Source: Eunapius fragilis
Lineage: Eukaryota > Porifera > Demospongiae > Spongillida > Spongillidae
Direction of reading: 5' to 3'
DNA length: 64,000 bases
Assembly (NCBI GenBank): GCA_963681505.1
Contig: OY811978.1
Location: 9,250,055 to 9,314,054 of the forward strand
Shown here piece by piece: positions 11,401 through 22,440 of this stretch (position 1 is the stretch's first letter; every line of letters starts with the position of its first letter). Position numbers and translations under genes: made by a program. The notes beneath the pieces were generated by a model. It saw nothing but the letters and a program-made list of their open reading frames with translations. It had not been told where the DNA came from and ran no database searches.

Positions 11401-13029
11401 TATATGTCAATGTTGTTGCACTCACTCAACTGCTGAATACATACGACCCAAGCAAGAAACTTTACATTGGACAGTGGTCTGGCTTGGGATTTCATTCACG
11501 GATTACAGTTGAGCTAATGCTACTAATATTATTGTCATAGTTGAATGCAATTTCATACTCTTCGTTCTAGACCTTGGGAAAAGGCTTAACAGATATTCCT
11601 GAGAGGGTTAGTTGACCATGCATATTACAAAGCTTTATTGATTAATGGTATTAAATTTAGAAACGTGATGACTTCAGATATGTCAGTGGTAACACCTACT
11701 GCATTAGCGATGCCCTGATGACTGAACTGGAGAAATATTTGAGGTGAGCTACAGGAATGGCCATTAATTTTCAGAAAGTGAACTTTCCCTATTAGATATA
11801 ATTATATATATATATATGGAACAGTGTCCAACCAAATCACCCTTGTGATACTTTGTCAAATTTTCCAGGACATGCAAAAGAAAAGTAATGCTCGCATTGA
11901 AATGAATTGGCTAATTATAAATTCAGTGTCTAATAACTTTAATAATGATAGTTCAATTTATGATGCATAAGGACGGACCATTTGATAGAAGCTCTTTGGA
12001 GTTCATGGAGAAATTTAAAAATTTGAAAACTTGAAAAACTTATCAGAAGGGTGATTTTGCTGGACACTGTTCCATATATGTATATATGGGACGGTGTCCA
12101 GCAGAATCACCCTTCTGGCTAGTTTTTCAAGTTTTCAAATTTTTTGATTTTCCTTGAACACCCATGAGCTTCTGTCAAATGGTCCTTACGCATCCTAAAT
12201 TGGACTATCCATCACAAAGTTATTAGGCACTGAATTTATAATTAGCCATATATTTCAATGCGAGCGTTACTTTTCTTTTGCTTGTTTTGGAAATTTTGAA
12301 AAAGCACCATAAGGGTGATTTAGCTGGACACTGTCCCATATATATATATATATATAATATATATATATAGTATGACAAATTGAAATGTAGCATTGGCTGA
12401 TGTAGTGGTGTATCTGTTCCTTTCAGCGGTGATAGGTTCGTAGACTCATGCAGAAAAGCTAAAGCTGAAATGGATGATGTAATGGTGGGAATTGCTGTTG
12501 GTAAGTAAGCCACATTAACACTTGTTGTAACATGTTATGTTTGAACATTACTTCAGAGGGTATTCTAGGCTATGACTTGGTGCAAGCAGATGCTATGAAG
12601 ACGGAATTGGAATATCACTATGAAAAGTTCAGCGAAAACGATTTAAAAGGATTTGCATCAGTTTCTCTTGGTCGTGTTGTAGTCCCTAATCCACAGTTTA
12701 AGGATGATATCACCAGGTATGCTGTACTTTATTGTAGAATTACCCATATTGAATACTTCCACCAAATTTGTACTCAGACTTCTCTCATACCACTGTCTGC
12801 TCTATCCAAAAGTATCATGGTGCAGTATGAAATAAGACTGAAAAATCTTATGATATTATTGTTTTTACACATTTTATGTTAGTGTATATACCAATTCTTC
12901 GTTCATATCAGCGATCAAGGGCACATGATTGAATTGCATGTGTTCCCATTGTATGATTCCTATGCAGGGTATAATATCCCAGTACCTATGCCTTCAGACC
13001 TCCTGCTGCACTTAGATAAAATGGGCTAA
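5445..13029 (+). CDS. Fringe-like beta-1,3-glycosyltransferase, copy A (10 exons)
   Basis: Exons: 5445-5596, 5802-6045, 8409-8466, 8721-8769, 8821-8895, 11375-11513, 11661-11743, 12427-12500, 12557-12716, 12912-13029. The phases join into one 383-codon frame ending in TAA. Residues 1-5 are cytoplasmic-like (MGMKR), followed by a signal-anchor around residues 6-24 and a stem. The catalytic region aligns by eye with the Fringe family (GT31): a TWLQTVNPDQV segment, NCPDA, then WYCHADDDIYVNVVALTQLL with the metal-binding DDD, YVSGNTYCIS in place of the family's GGAGFCIS, and MDDVMVGIAVG where Fringe has its PDD catalytic-base motif. Expected role: Golgi transfer of a sugar to O-linked glycans; donor and acceptor are not deducible. 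Start: the ATG at 5445 precedes the anchor; in-frame start codons at 5400 and 5451 are alternatives. Oddity: the exon 6 donor is GAG|CTAATG, so the real splice may be six bases earlier at ACA|GTTGAG, which keeps frame. Copy C is its near-identical paralog and copy B a pseudogene. Confidence 0.85.
6349..6550. mobile_element. MITE in intron 2 of copy A (AAAACATTCTCT family)
   Basis: It begins AAGTATTAAAAACATTCTCT and folds through AATAATAAGGAAAATGTAAT and its inverted counterpart. The right arm is degraded. The orthologous position in copy C (49166-49466) holds a longer member of the same insertion. A second, truncated left end starts near 6619. Confidence 0.6.
7740..7925. mobile_element. MITE remnant in intron 2 of copy A
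   Basis: The interior segment GAGAACAAGGTTGTGAGATA returns inverted as a cytosine- and thymine-rich arm ending CAACCTTGTTCCCTTC. The centre is ACTAAAATCATTTAGTCCAT, shared with remnants at about 20870-20950 and 50450-50530. The outer TIRs are degraded. Confidence 0.5.
9344..10526. mobile_element. hAT-like non-autonomous transposon with 8-bp TSD, intron 5 of copy A
   Basis: TAGGGTGTGTAACC at the left is inverted as GGTTACACACCCTA at the right. The flanks are TCCCAAAG (9336-9343) and TCCCAAAG (10527-10534). Block C has the uninterrupted site with a single TCCCAAAG at 52006-52013, proving insertion into A after duplication (or clean absence from C). The interior of about 1.18 kb has many ATCGGTTA-type sequences and no transposase. 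The 8-bp TSD fits hAT-type chemistry, but the family is not identified. Confidence 0.8.
11817..12074. mobile_element. MITE with TGGAACAGTGTCCA ends, intron 7 of copy A
   Basis: Ends TGGAACAGTGTCCA and TGGACACTGTTCCA lie within AT repeats. The interior is an imperfect hairpin containing AATCACCCTTGTG and AGGGTGATTTTGCTGG. It matches the element at 53262-53510 in copy C and is absent from copy B (about 23035-23045), where an uninterrupted ATATATATAG is seen. Confidence 0.7.
12087..12338. mobile_element. Second MITE of the same family, intron 7 of copy A
   Basis: Ends TGGGACGGTGTCCA and TGGACACTGTCCCA. It lies 12 bp from the previous element, in inverted orientation and with related interior sequence. 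Copy C lacks it, so it is a later insertion next to an existing one; the AT-repeat seems to be a preferred target. Confidence 0.7.
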
Positions 13030-15386
13030 CACACCTGAGCTGTTCTTTTATGTAATAAGGCACTCCTTGCTGGCAGCATATTAAATTTGATGATATTGAT
13101 TGGATTATATCTTATGAGGAAAAATAATTCACAATTTCTCCCCCTATTCAGCAATAGATTTTTGGTTGATTAAATCGTAACCTACGCGTAGGCGCGTTAA
13201 CCTACATGTAGGCATTACAAATCACTTAATTCCAACAAATGAACAGCCAGCCAACGCTTGAAATAACAACGATCAATATACCAAAGAGAGCTACTTGCCA
13301 AGTGGCGGCAGAAAACAACGCCAGCATGCTGCTAGTGCTACGTACACTCTGGTTGGAGCACACCTTCTATTTAGCTCGAGTTGTTCCTATTTACAAAAAA
13401 AAACTTGAGAAGCATCCCTTCTATTTTTAGGCAGATATAATTTAAACTCTTTTTGCCACCCACACACGATTTCCAACTTTATACTCTCTGTATCAAGATC
13501 GTGGGCAATTTTTGCACGCTCCACCATCCCGATCGTATATCTAAAGAGCCGATGGTTGAGTGTGCTCCAAAGTGAATTTAAAATGAAGCTCTATGTTTAA
13601 GTGTTACATTATTAGAGTTCAAAGTTTTATACGCCATTGAATGCGAGGACCATAGATTGCAATAAAACGTCCCTATGTGTAGGCCAAAACAGCACTTTTC
13701 GCCTACATGCAGGCGTTTGTTCGATCTATTATTAAAGCAACCATTGATTCAGCGGGTGAAATGTAAAGCAGAATCAATTAAAAAATCATTGTATGTTTTT
13801 TTTTGCTGTCACTTTCACATCGATATCTGCATCTGATAATTTTACGAGTGAAATTTAACTAGCTGCTATTGTTCCAGCTAGTTCCTTGCTGCTCGTTAAA
13901 TTAATGCAGCCACAGTACAGCACACCATTATAACATGTCTCTAGCTCCATATGTGTCTTCAGTCGTGTAATTTGTTATTGGATCACTAATCACTATCAAT
14001 CATTGTTGACTGCTGTATTTCATGTTTATCAATCTAACGAAATGGTCATTGGTCAATCTTACCAAACTGTACCAGTTAATGAAGGTCACTAACCAATTGA
14101 TAAATGTTATAATTTTTGGGAAGGTTAGAGAGAGGGAGATGCAGTAACTGCTTGTATAATTATCGCGGGCTAACCCATGACAGGGTGGCCCGTTATACAC
14201 ACACCTCAACATTTCAGATGGGTGCATCTTCTGCCTTTGCACATGACATATGGCACACCCTCACCTCTGCTCACAAGTAACCACGCACACCCCACAACAG
14301 TGCTTTTATACACCCTTTCCTTGAAGCAGGAAAAAGCCTCCATCCTGCCCCCCATTCCTATATGCCATGACAGGAGACCTCCGCACGGGAACCAACCAAC
14401 CACTTACAGCCAGCAGCTGGATGATTGTCGCCTATCATTTTCACCTATTATCCAACCAAATGCTGCATATACGTGACTTTTACGCATGTACGGACAGACA
14501 TACTTCGCAAGGACGATTCCCAACTTGTCGTTCAGTCCTTGGAGGAGGGAATGTTTTTTTCCCCCACTGGTAGAGTGCCATTACGCGAACATGCATGTTT
14601 GCTTCATTGTAAATGTAAGTAAACATGACCTTGATTTTAAAAATCATGTTTGCATCTTATTACCGTACAGTGCTCTAGTTCAGGATATGAGCTAGTCTGG
14701 GGACCCGACTGGTCTCCAGACATGTTATTACCTTCGATCGCGGGACTCGCACATGTATGAAGAATAAATTCTTCTGATCACGTGGGCAGGCATATATATA
14801 TATAACGAGATAGTTTAATTCCTTTTTGTAGCAATTAATTGTTATCTGTTACTAGCAACTCCGACAAAATCCCCGTCATCATAGGTAAGATATAATGCGG
14901 GTGGTGTGCGAGTCAGTGTTTACCGGGAATATGCGCTTGTATACGCTATTGCATGCGAAGTGCATGTGATTGGCGGGTTTGCTCGTTGCCGCGGTGCGGC
15001 TAATGCGCTCTGAGTGCATGCTGGGACCGCGCGTGGTAAATGAGCGTATATAGAGTGCTGAATTTTGGCGTGGTTCCCCCTAGCTCCATTTTTTTTAAAA
15101 GGATGTACAATTATATTTGCATGCATTCACAATCTACTAGCTGGTTATTTAATTGAAGCGTATAAAGCCGGGAAAGCCACCGTTAAAGGGTCTGGGATCT
15201 GGAGAGCCCCTCTCTCATCCTAGATCCTCCATTGGGTGTGTAACTAAGACCATAGATAAGTATCTATGCTAAGACCATGCAGGAGCGGCAGGAGCAGGAG
15301 TTGGCTAGACCTCTGCCGAAATTTAATTAAGTAAACCATATACGCTTGTTACTTCCTTTTGCGCGATCGATTGTGACCAACGCGTA
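13030..15386. other. 3' flank of Fringe copy A, no gene seen
   Basis: This is duplicated in block C (54183-56310). It contains short near-palindromes CCTACGCGTAGG and CCTACATGTAGG (about 13180-13215), also kept in C. Open frames around 14000-14700 overlap on both strands, are not conserved as proteins between A and C, and show no domain. Confidence 0.5.
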
Positions 15387-15922
15387 GGGGAGACCGGGGC
15401 TAAACGTCACACGGGTTAGTTGTCACAACATTTATATCTTGGTAGATGGTGACAGCATCGATTGGACATGTACAAGTCAGATGTATAGGTATTAATGTTT
15501 CGTGTCTACCTATAAATAGGTGGACATGCTGCTCACGTAGCAATAGAATTTGTGTTTTGTATACCCGTGAGAAAATTGTTTCCCTTTGCTAGCTAGTTAA
15601 TTTCGAAAATTAGGTCGATCGAATATTAATACAAAGTTATGTGCATTGACTAAACTTCCCATTAATCAATGTCAAAATTGTATTTTTTATCTTGATAAGC
15701 CAAGCATGTGTGACTTCTTACCCTGTGATGGGTCAGGTTGTCACAAATGCACTGCTTCAATTAGAATGGTTATAATTAAATAACGTATTGATTAATTGAA
15801 AAAGTAGAATAACTATTGTGTATTGGAGATTATTTGGTGTTATTATTATTATTTATTAATACATTTACATAATAAGGGCACTATTGATTATCAAAGTTGG
15901 GACTTTTAGCCCCGGTCTCCCC
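15387..15922. mobile_element. Non-autonomous TA-targeting DNA transposon
   Basis: GGGGAGACCGGGGCTAAA at the left mirrors TTTTAGCCCCGGTCTCCCC at the right, with TA on each side (15385-15386 and 15923-15924). Block C has no insertion between the matching flanks, although its site differs slightly around GCGTACTTCAATTCC. There is no transposase ORF. A TA duplication suits Tc1/mariner-like or related DDE elements. Confidence 0.75.
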
Positions 15923-16567
15923 TACATCCATACGTCAAATGTGCATTGAATGGGTCATAAGTTGTGCCCAATTCAAAATAAAATACTTTTGTTTTGGTTA
16001 TGCGGCATTGTATTTACGCAATTATCTTGCCTTGGTTCAACAAAAGGCATGCAGCGCTGCCATTCCATTTAGTCGAATGAATGTTAAAGTAGTATCTGAT
16101 TAAATTAGGCAAGGCAGCGATACCATACTCTATATAGGACAGGTGTGATCAATGCATGGCCGGGACATGTACTTGTATATATATATAATTATATATTTAT
16201 TTATTTATTTTTAACATCATGGTTATTAGTAACTATTTTTAGTCCGTAATGTTGTGTCCATCCGAAAAGTGATTACTAATAGCAACGTTGTTGTGAAAGA
16301 GTTCTTAGTTAAATACTTCAGAACTCTATATTATTATACAAGCGAAGTCTGTGAGTGAAAATAAAGAGTTTTATACCCGATGGTGTGGGGAACACAACGG
16401 TCCGGTAGTGTTATAACATCTATAAATCCTTGGTGAATTGAGTCCGTTGAACTATTTCAAGTGGTGGGTTCAATGCACAGTCCCTCACACTGTAACCTCC
16501 TTTATTAAGCAACGAGCTAACCAAGGCAGCAATGGCGACAACAAAAATTAAAAAACAACCAAGGATA

Positions 16568-16810
16568 CCGTAAACTCGCAATTACAAGCCGCGGCTTCTA
16601 ATCGGGACTACAAAAATGAATTCCTCCCACAAAAAGCCTAGCACCTACGTAACGACATACCCTGGACTCACCAGATTTTTTTGATTGCAATATTCGTTGA
16701 TCAAAGCACTGTTTTGACGATGCTGATATTTTTATGGTGATTATGGAAATCTTCCATGTAAAATTTTGTAGTCCCGATTGGACGCCGCGGCTTCAATTGC
16801 GAGTTTACGG
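16568..16810. mobile_element. 243-bp TA-targeting MITE with clean empty site in block C
   Basis: CCGTAAACTCGCAATTACAA and TTGCGAGTTTACGG form the ends. Inner arms GCCGCGGCTTCTAATCGG and CCGATTGGACGCCGCGGC continue the inversion. TA flanks both sides. Block C reads GGATAGGTGTGG uninterrupted, where A has GGATA, the element, then TAGGTGTGG. Confidence 0.85.
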
Positions 16811-16979
16811 TAGGTGTGGACACACCCTCTGTATAACACTCACGAGGGAAAGGAGGTTGCACTTACGAAAAACAAATGGGGTGCCCGAGAGTAGCTAGTC
16901 TTGGATGACAATCAAAGCAATTGAGGCGAGGAGACTACACATTTAAGCTATTCATGAGTATGGCTGCGTGAGTACTAGT

Positions 16980-17497
16980 GGGTACATATCCATGTTGGTA
17001 ATGCACTTTGTTTTTCATAGAGAATTAGAATAATGAAGCAATAAAAATGTATGTGAATTTTTACTAATAGATATGAATATACAAGATTTCCAATCAAGGA
17101 AGTGAGATAAATCCACCGGCGCACAATTCTTGTATTCAAAAGGTTGCAACAGTTGTGTTATGTTGGTTTTCACAAGGCAGTGAAGATGACAGTACTTAAT
17201 TGCGGGTTACGTGCCACCAAAGACATATATGTGTGCGCACGTACAGGAGAGACATGGTTCCACCCGAACTAATAAGTAAAAATACATTGTCCTATAGGAG
17301 CTAGTATATCAATTACACGAAATTACCCCAACGCTTTGGCAGTAGGACCTGAAGTTCGGTTGTGCTGTACGTGCATTGGTGTCAAATCATGTCTGAGTCC
17401 AGAACGGATGCCAGTCCAACAAACAAGCGTGCATATAGTGCAAAATTAGTGGTATGTACGTAGGGACACTATTGTTGTACACGTGAAAACGATTTCG
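16980..17497. other. Spacer between blocks A and B, nothing recognised
   Basis: AT-rich sequence without a convincing ORF. It continues the ancestral sequence past the point where block C is cut by a Ginger-like end. Confidence 0.4.
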
Positions 17498-17857
17498 TTC
17501 CCATTATAATGTATTATTTTAATAGTCATTTCTTTGGTTTAAATGTTAGGAATGATAGGTGAAGAAACCAAAGCACGCGGGAAGACTGTGGTCATCGGGT
17601 TAAACTCCTATGGCTTCTATATTAAATTTAAGTACCCGTCAAACATTTGAATTCCCCACTACAGCATATAATGGGTATGAATAGGTTCACCTACATACTA
17701 CCCTTGGTAGCATTTTCATTCCTTGTGGTGGCTTTTCATCCTTTCTATAATTTGAACAACAACTTACCAGCATCTTGCAGTGAACGTGTCTCCCAAACTC
17801 CATTTTATGTCGTAACTGGCTTAAAACCCACGAGGTAAGATATATATGTGTGAATGC

Positions 17858-17915
17858 TTGTGCTTGGTGATTTGTGCTTGTGCTTGCTTGGTGATTTGTG
17901 CTTGGTGATTTGTGA
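17858..17915 (+). repeat. TGCTTGGTGATTTG minisatellite in intron 1 of copy B
   Basis: Short repeats of TGCTTGGTGATTTG and TGCTTG, about four imperfect units, absent from the same intron in copies A and C. Confidence 0.6.
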
Positions 17916-18589
17916 TAATGATTAACCATGCATACAATGCATGATGCGTTACACACAACTGATTGACATGTTAGTGTGCATCTTTATGTCTCTTACTGCA
18001 GCATATTTATAACCAGCATTACCTTCTGGCCCTATCCTTGGGTCATGTGAGCAGGGACTTTAATCTAGTCTTATTCATACAAAAAAATTTTTCTTTTCAA
18101 CGACATGGTGATACCATTTAAAAATACAGCTACCCTGCAACCTACAACTAATGCTCCAACAGCCAAAATTGAAAAGATTTATTTGCCAATATCACTTGGT
18201 CTGAAGATACCTCTGGAGCCAGTGCAACTGTCTGGAGTGAATTCCTCTGATATCTACTTTTCTATCCTTTCAATGCCAAAATATCACCAACAAGGCTTTC
18301 TGTTCTTCTGTTCACGTGGTTGCAAACAGTCAACCCTGATCAGGTATATTGCTTATTACTATGAACAGGTGTGCACACTTTACTCCATAACTTCTCCCTG
18401 CTAACAAGACCAGGTTAAGACATGGTTCATACGTAACATACCCTAATATCCACCAACTTTCTTGTTTATAGTCAATAACAACACAATTATTAATACTTGT
18501 ATAGTGTGTACATTACATAGTTCTTACATTAACCCTGAAATTGTGATAACAACTTCAAACTGTCCGCATAAGCATATCAAGACCAGTTG

Positions 18590-18850
18590 GTGCAAAAAGG
18601 ATTGAAGGTTGTGCAAAAAGGATCGAAGATTGTGCAAGGATCAAAAGTTGTGCAAAAAGGAATGACGGTTGTGCAAAAAGGATCAAAGATTTTGCAAAAC
18701 GGATTGAGGTTTGTGCAAAAAGATCGAAGGTTGTGCAAAAAGGATCAAAGGTTGTGCAAAAAGGATCAAAGATTGTGCAAAAGGGATTGAAGGTTGTGCA
18801 AAAAGGATCAACAAAAAGGACCGAAGGTTGTGCAAATTAAAAGTTGTGCA
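18590..18850 (+). repeat. 21-bp minisatellite GGATCGAAGGTTGTGCAAAAA
   Basis: About a dozen imperfect head-to-tail units. Copies A (about 6288-6312) and C (about 49098-49122) have a single unit (AAAGGATCGAAGGTTGGGCA type), so the array expanded only in copy B. A 67-codon frame across it is a repeat artefact. Confidence 0.8.
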
Positions 18851-19606
18851 AAATGTGAAATGAGATGGTTAATATGTTACATTACTAATGACACCAATTG
18901 TATGCATTCAACATTCAGTTTGACACGTGCCAGTAAGCTGCCTTGTCTCTCACCTGTTTGTCCAAACCCTCCATTCCAAATCCCGTACAGTCCACTATAC
19001 TGGATGCCTATGGGGTGAACTTGCTCATTTATGGATAGAACATTTGAAAATGCGCTCTGCATACCTTAATTTAGTGGCAGACCTCTGTTTTTGGTGTGTT
19101 GTCCAGTTGGCTACTATAACAACATGCATTCTTTCATTTGCAGCATCATGTCATTGCCTAGCAATAACTTGTTTGTGACTAAATGTTTATGGTGCAGCAG
19201 GTAAATTTGGTACATATACATCACTTGGCAACACAAGAAGAACCTGATGTGGAGAAAAATACCTAGTTGTTGAAGGTGAAAAATATTAGCTATACACAAC
19301 ATGCATTCTCTCATTTGCCTAGCAATGACTTGTTTGTGACTAAATGTTTATAATGCAGCAGGTAAATTTGGTACCCAAGCATCAGAAACTACGATATATA
19401 GGAATTGACCCGGGTCGTGAATATCATTACAAAAACGCGACCCGGCGTATAACTCGCGTACCAAGAAAACGGATAGTTTAGCTCTTTGTTGCTATCGAAC
19501 CAGAAGGCAAAGACGGTCATTTAAATGTTTTGTTCCAGTCTTCAAACTGTTTGCTTTAAGAGAGCAAAAAAGCTCGTGTTAGTTCTCGTTCCCTAACCAA
19601 TTTATC

Positions 19607-19639
19607 TCCGTCGTCGTCGTCGTCGTCGTCGTCGTCTTC
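19607..19639 (+). repeat. (GTC)n microsatellite
   Basis: About ten consecutive GTC/CGT triplets, in an insertion that copy A lacks. Confidence 0.8.
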
Positions 19640-19904
19640 TCGGCCGAGTATAACTCGGGATAGGAGTGGTTTTAAAGAGTGCAAATTATACCAATCGCTT
19701 TAGAATCTCCGGGAAGGACATCTTCAGGTATCAGATATATGAATAAACCATAAAACTGATATACGTAATCATTACGTAATATGAAGTGCTATGTTTAATT
19801 TTTTTTCTTCATGTATTCAAGATTTTAATAATCAATAGAACAGAAAGAATTACAAAGCAGAACAAAAATAACGAATGCAAAAAAAAAAAAAAAATGGCTA
19901 AAGC

Positions 19905-20243
19905 CTATTGCATGATTGTAGGAAGTGATGCCCCATCATCAAAGCCTAGTCCACTCCTCCACTTTACCCTAGATCCTCTTAGACATAAGCTTAATGCTCG
20001 AACCAGGGCAAATAAAAGTCGAGCTCTGATGAATGCACACGTTTCTGCATATGATTTTTCCCATTTTGCTGCTATGCTGGTAGAGATGTGCTTCAAAAAA
20101 TGTTCTGCCTCTCTGTGGAGAAGCCCATCAACTGATATTACGAAAGGAGTAAATGTTCCTCGCCTATCTTCCACTGCCTTTTTATATAGCTTCTTCTTCT
20201 CTAGAGCCCCTGAGTCCAAAATTGACCGTTCCCATGGCGACAT
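19905..20243 (-). pseudogene. Retroelement C-terminal fragment (post-RT region)
   Basis: A 112-residue frame contains RRGTFTPFVISVDGLL, a run with AAKWEKSYAET, FALVRALSLCLRGSR and GLGFDDGASLP. This pattern is familiar from the C-terminal region of reverse-transcriptase polyproteins common in sponge and coral genomes and is related to the fragment at 27245-28352. No reverse transcriptase domain is attached. It has been carried into intron 2 of Fringe pseudogene B. Confidence 0.55.
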
Positions 20244-20485
20244 TCACGTATATTTAGAATTGTGCAGCGTTATAAACAGGTGGGATTTCATTTGATTGCA
20301 GTTTTGTTCACCACTTTTGGCTAGCGATGTTGTTTTTTCCAAAATACCTTCACGTCAACAAAAGTCTAGGAGAGCTAAACAACGAGAGGAATACCTCCAA
20401 AGTCGAGACGACGAGTTTGAGTTCTCCTGCGTTCCGTATAGTGATCCCAAACAAAAGCGGGCGTCTGCTCGTGACGGTAATTGAT

Positions 20486-20517
<32 letters not shown>

Positions 20518-20750
20518 TATAGGAATTGGAGGCAAAGGTGGTGTAAAAAGGAGGGGAACAAGGTTTTGAGAAAGGGAAAATGAGGCAAAAATCCTTTTTT
20601 TGGTTCTGTTACATTTACATGTGCTAAATAGGATTTTTGCCTCATTTTCCTTTTCTCAAAACCTTGTTCCCCTCCTTCTTACACCACCTTTGCCTCCAAT
20701 TCCTATATCCCACCAACTTTCTCATGAGAGAATGTTTTTCTTTACTTTTC
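20486..20750. mobile_element. MITE with left end replaced by a poly-G tract
   Basis: From 20517 it reads GATATAGGAATTGGAGGCAA and folds back perfectly to TTGCCTCCAATTCCTATATC, then continues CCACCAACTTTCTCATGAGA to the TIR-like AGAATGTTTTT. The expected mirror of that last part on the left is missing, and a run of 31 G (20486-20516) stands exactly there. The G run probably grew from a GGTGGG in the lost arm. Confidence 0.65.
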
Positions 20751-22048
20751 AGTACACAAGAAGAACCTGATAAGTACCTAGTTGTTGAAGGTGAAAAATA
20801 TTAGTTCCTTTATCGGAAAATGCATTATATGAAACAAAACGAATGGAGAAAATTGCATATACAAAAACGCGACTAAAATCATTTAGTCCATTTGCTGATA
20901 CCATTACATCTATTTTAGTCTCATTTCCTTTTGCATAACCTTGTTCCCTTCATTTTTACACCACTTTTCCATTCAAATTCTATATTCCACCAACTATCTC
21001 TATATTTATCCTACATTTTCAACCAGGTGATTTTAACAACTATTTTAGTAAAGCTTCTTTATCTGCCATATTCAGTGCTTTCGACTTGATTAAGAATGTG
21101 AAACTGGTATAGTTTGGAGTAACCTTAAGCTAAAGCAGGACAACTAGTGTGTCCACAGCATTTTAAATTATGAACAACACATACTTTTCATGTGTCCTCC
21201 CTAAGTGACTGGTGCAACCTTTTCAAATTCATCCTCTTCCTACTCATCTATGTCTAGCACTCACCTCCACTGGCTTCCACAAAACTCTGCTGAGCCTCAC
21301 ACAGTGTTCTACACCTCTCATGTCTGTTCTTGCTGGTTTGACACTTTGTTGCTGGTGGGTGAGACACTCAATTTTCACATTCTATGTATTTGCTTACTTG
21401 CAGTTGTTAGGTTTATTTGGATTTGCCCACCACCATTTCTGTACCTCCTTTGTCCATCCAGACTGTTGCATAAATGTTCTCAAAAATCTTGTTACAGTGC
21501 CCTGGGCTACGATGGTTGCATTGTTGTTGTTTTGATGGTGTAATGCTAATTAGCTAATTTTTAAGTATTAGGGTCGGCGTATGTTCCAAACATGTACCTT
21601 CAGTAGTGCATTGTGATACTGCAGTTCTACCCAACAGGTGAGAATTATCACCGAAGAAAGTAATGATGAGTGGATCACAACTGCTGCATCACTTGGTATG
21701 TCTATGTTGCCCTCCACACTCTTCTCACCAGCATTATGAAGAATGGCTCATTTGAATATCACACAGCTATGAACTAATCACTGTAATAATTACACAATCG
21801 CCCATTGTCCAACAACTAGTATAGCTCGATAAGTTAAATTAAGCTAAGAAACATGAAGGACACTTGAGTATTCAGGCATCATATTAAAGCTGTAGCAATT
21901 ATCAAACGTGTTTATGATATGCATAATACTCAACTCACCACATCTGCAGGTTACCACATTGTGCCATCAAACTGCCCGGATGCAAAAGCTCATGATGTGT
22001 AAGGAATGTAAAATATTGCTACATAGCTGCTGACTGTCCCACTCCATA

Positions 22049-22156
22049 GTCCATTGACTTAGCGTTGAGTTTTGCTACAGACAAGTACAGGATTTTTATA
22101 TTATTTACTTCGTGATATCACATCCAGAGTACCAGTTCTGCCCCAAAACCGCCAAC

Positions 22157-22191
<35 letters not shown>

Positions 22192-22440
22192 ATGTTTGCA
22201 TCGTGTGCCACAATACAACCATTAAAGACTATAGTGTTTCTTTTCATCGCTTCCCCAAGAACCTTCATGAAAGCAACGATGGTACTTTCTGCACCCTCGT
22301 GCGCACTCTCAGCTGCCACTCCAGCACGCTACTACAGGGGCATAAGACCGCTGAATACAATCACATACCGTCACACCTGAAAATTCAATAGAATTTGACT
22401 GACAAATCAATGGGCAGCCAGTGAGAAAAGGAGTAGTCTA
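22049..22440 (+). other. Foreign insertion replacing exon 5 of copy B, with THAP-like fragment
   Basis: Similarity to copies A and C stops exactly after the intron 4 acceptor (TCCCACTCCATAG). What follows includes a 30-C run (22161-22190) and, from 22197, a frame reading CIVCHNTTIKDYSVSFHRFP. That is the start of a THAP zinc finger (C-x2-C with the SFHRFPK signature), typical of P-like transposases and host THAP proteins. The remaining THAP residues are not recognisable. Similarity to C resumes near 22390-22440. Confidence 0.55.

Larger units (their letters stand above)
4635..16979 (+). repeat. Segmental duplication block A
   Basis: This block is closely similar to 47300-57079 (block C) from the promoter flank through all ten Fringe-like exons and several kilobases of 3' flank. 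Shared landmarks include the AAGAGAACTCCCCCACAAAA run near the left end and the ATTCATGAGTATGGCTGCGT run at the right end. The length difference (12.3 versus 9.8 kb) is largely due to insertions in block A at 9344-10526, 15387-15922 and 16568-16810, each with an empty or near-empty counterpart in block C. Confidence 0.85.

Noticed and set aside
20327-20645. Open frames crossing the poly-G run with polyglycine or polyproline
   Set aside because: Products of the homopolymer and MITE arms; similar cases at 22072-22380, 24248-24478, 27009-27305, 38218-38478.
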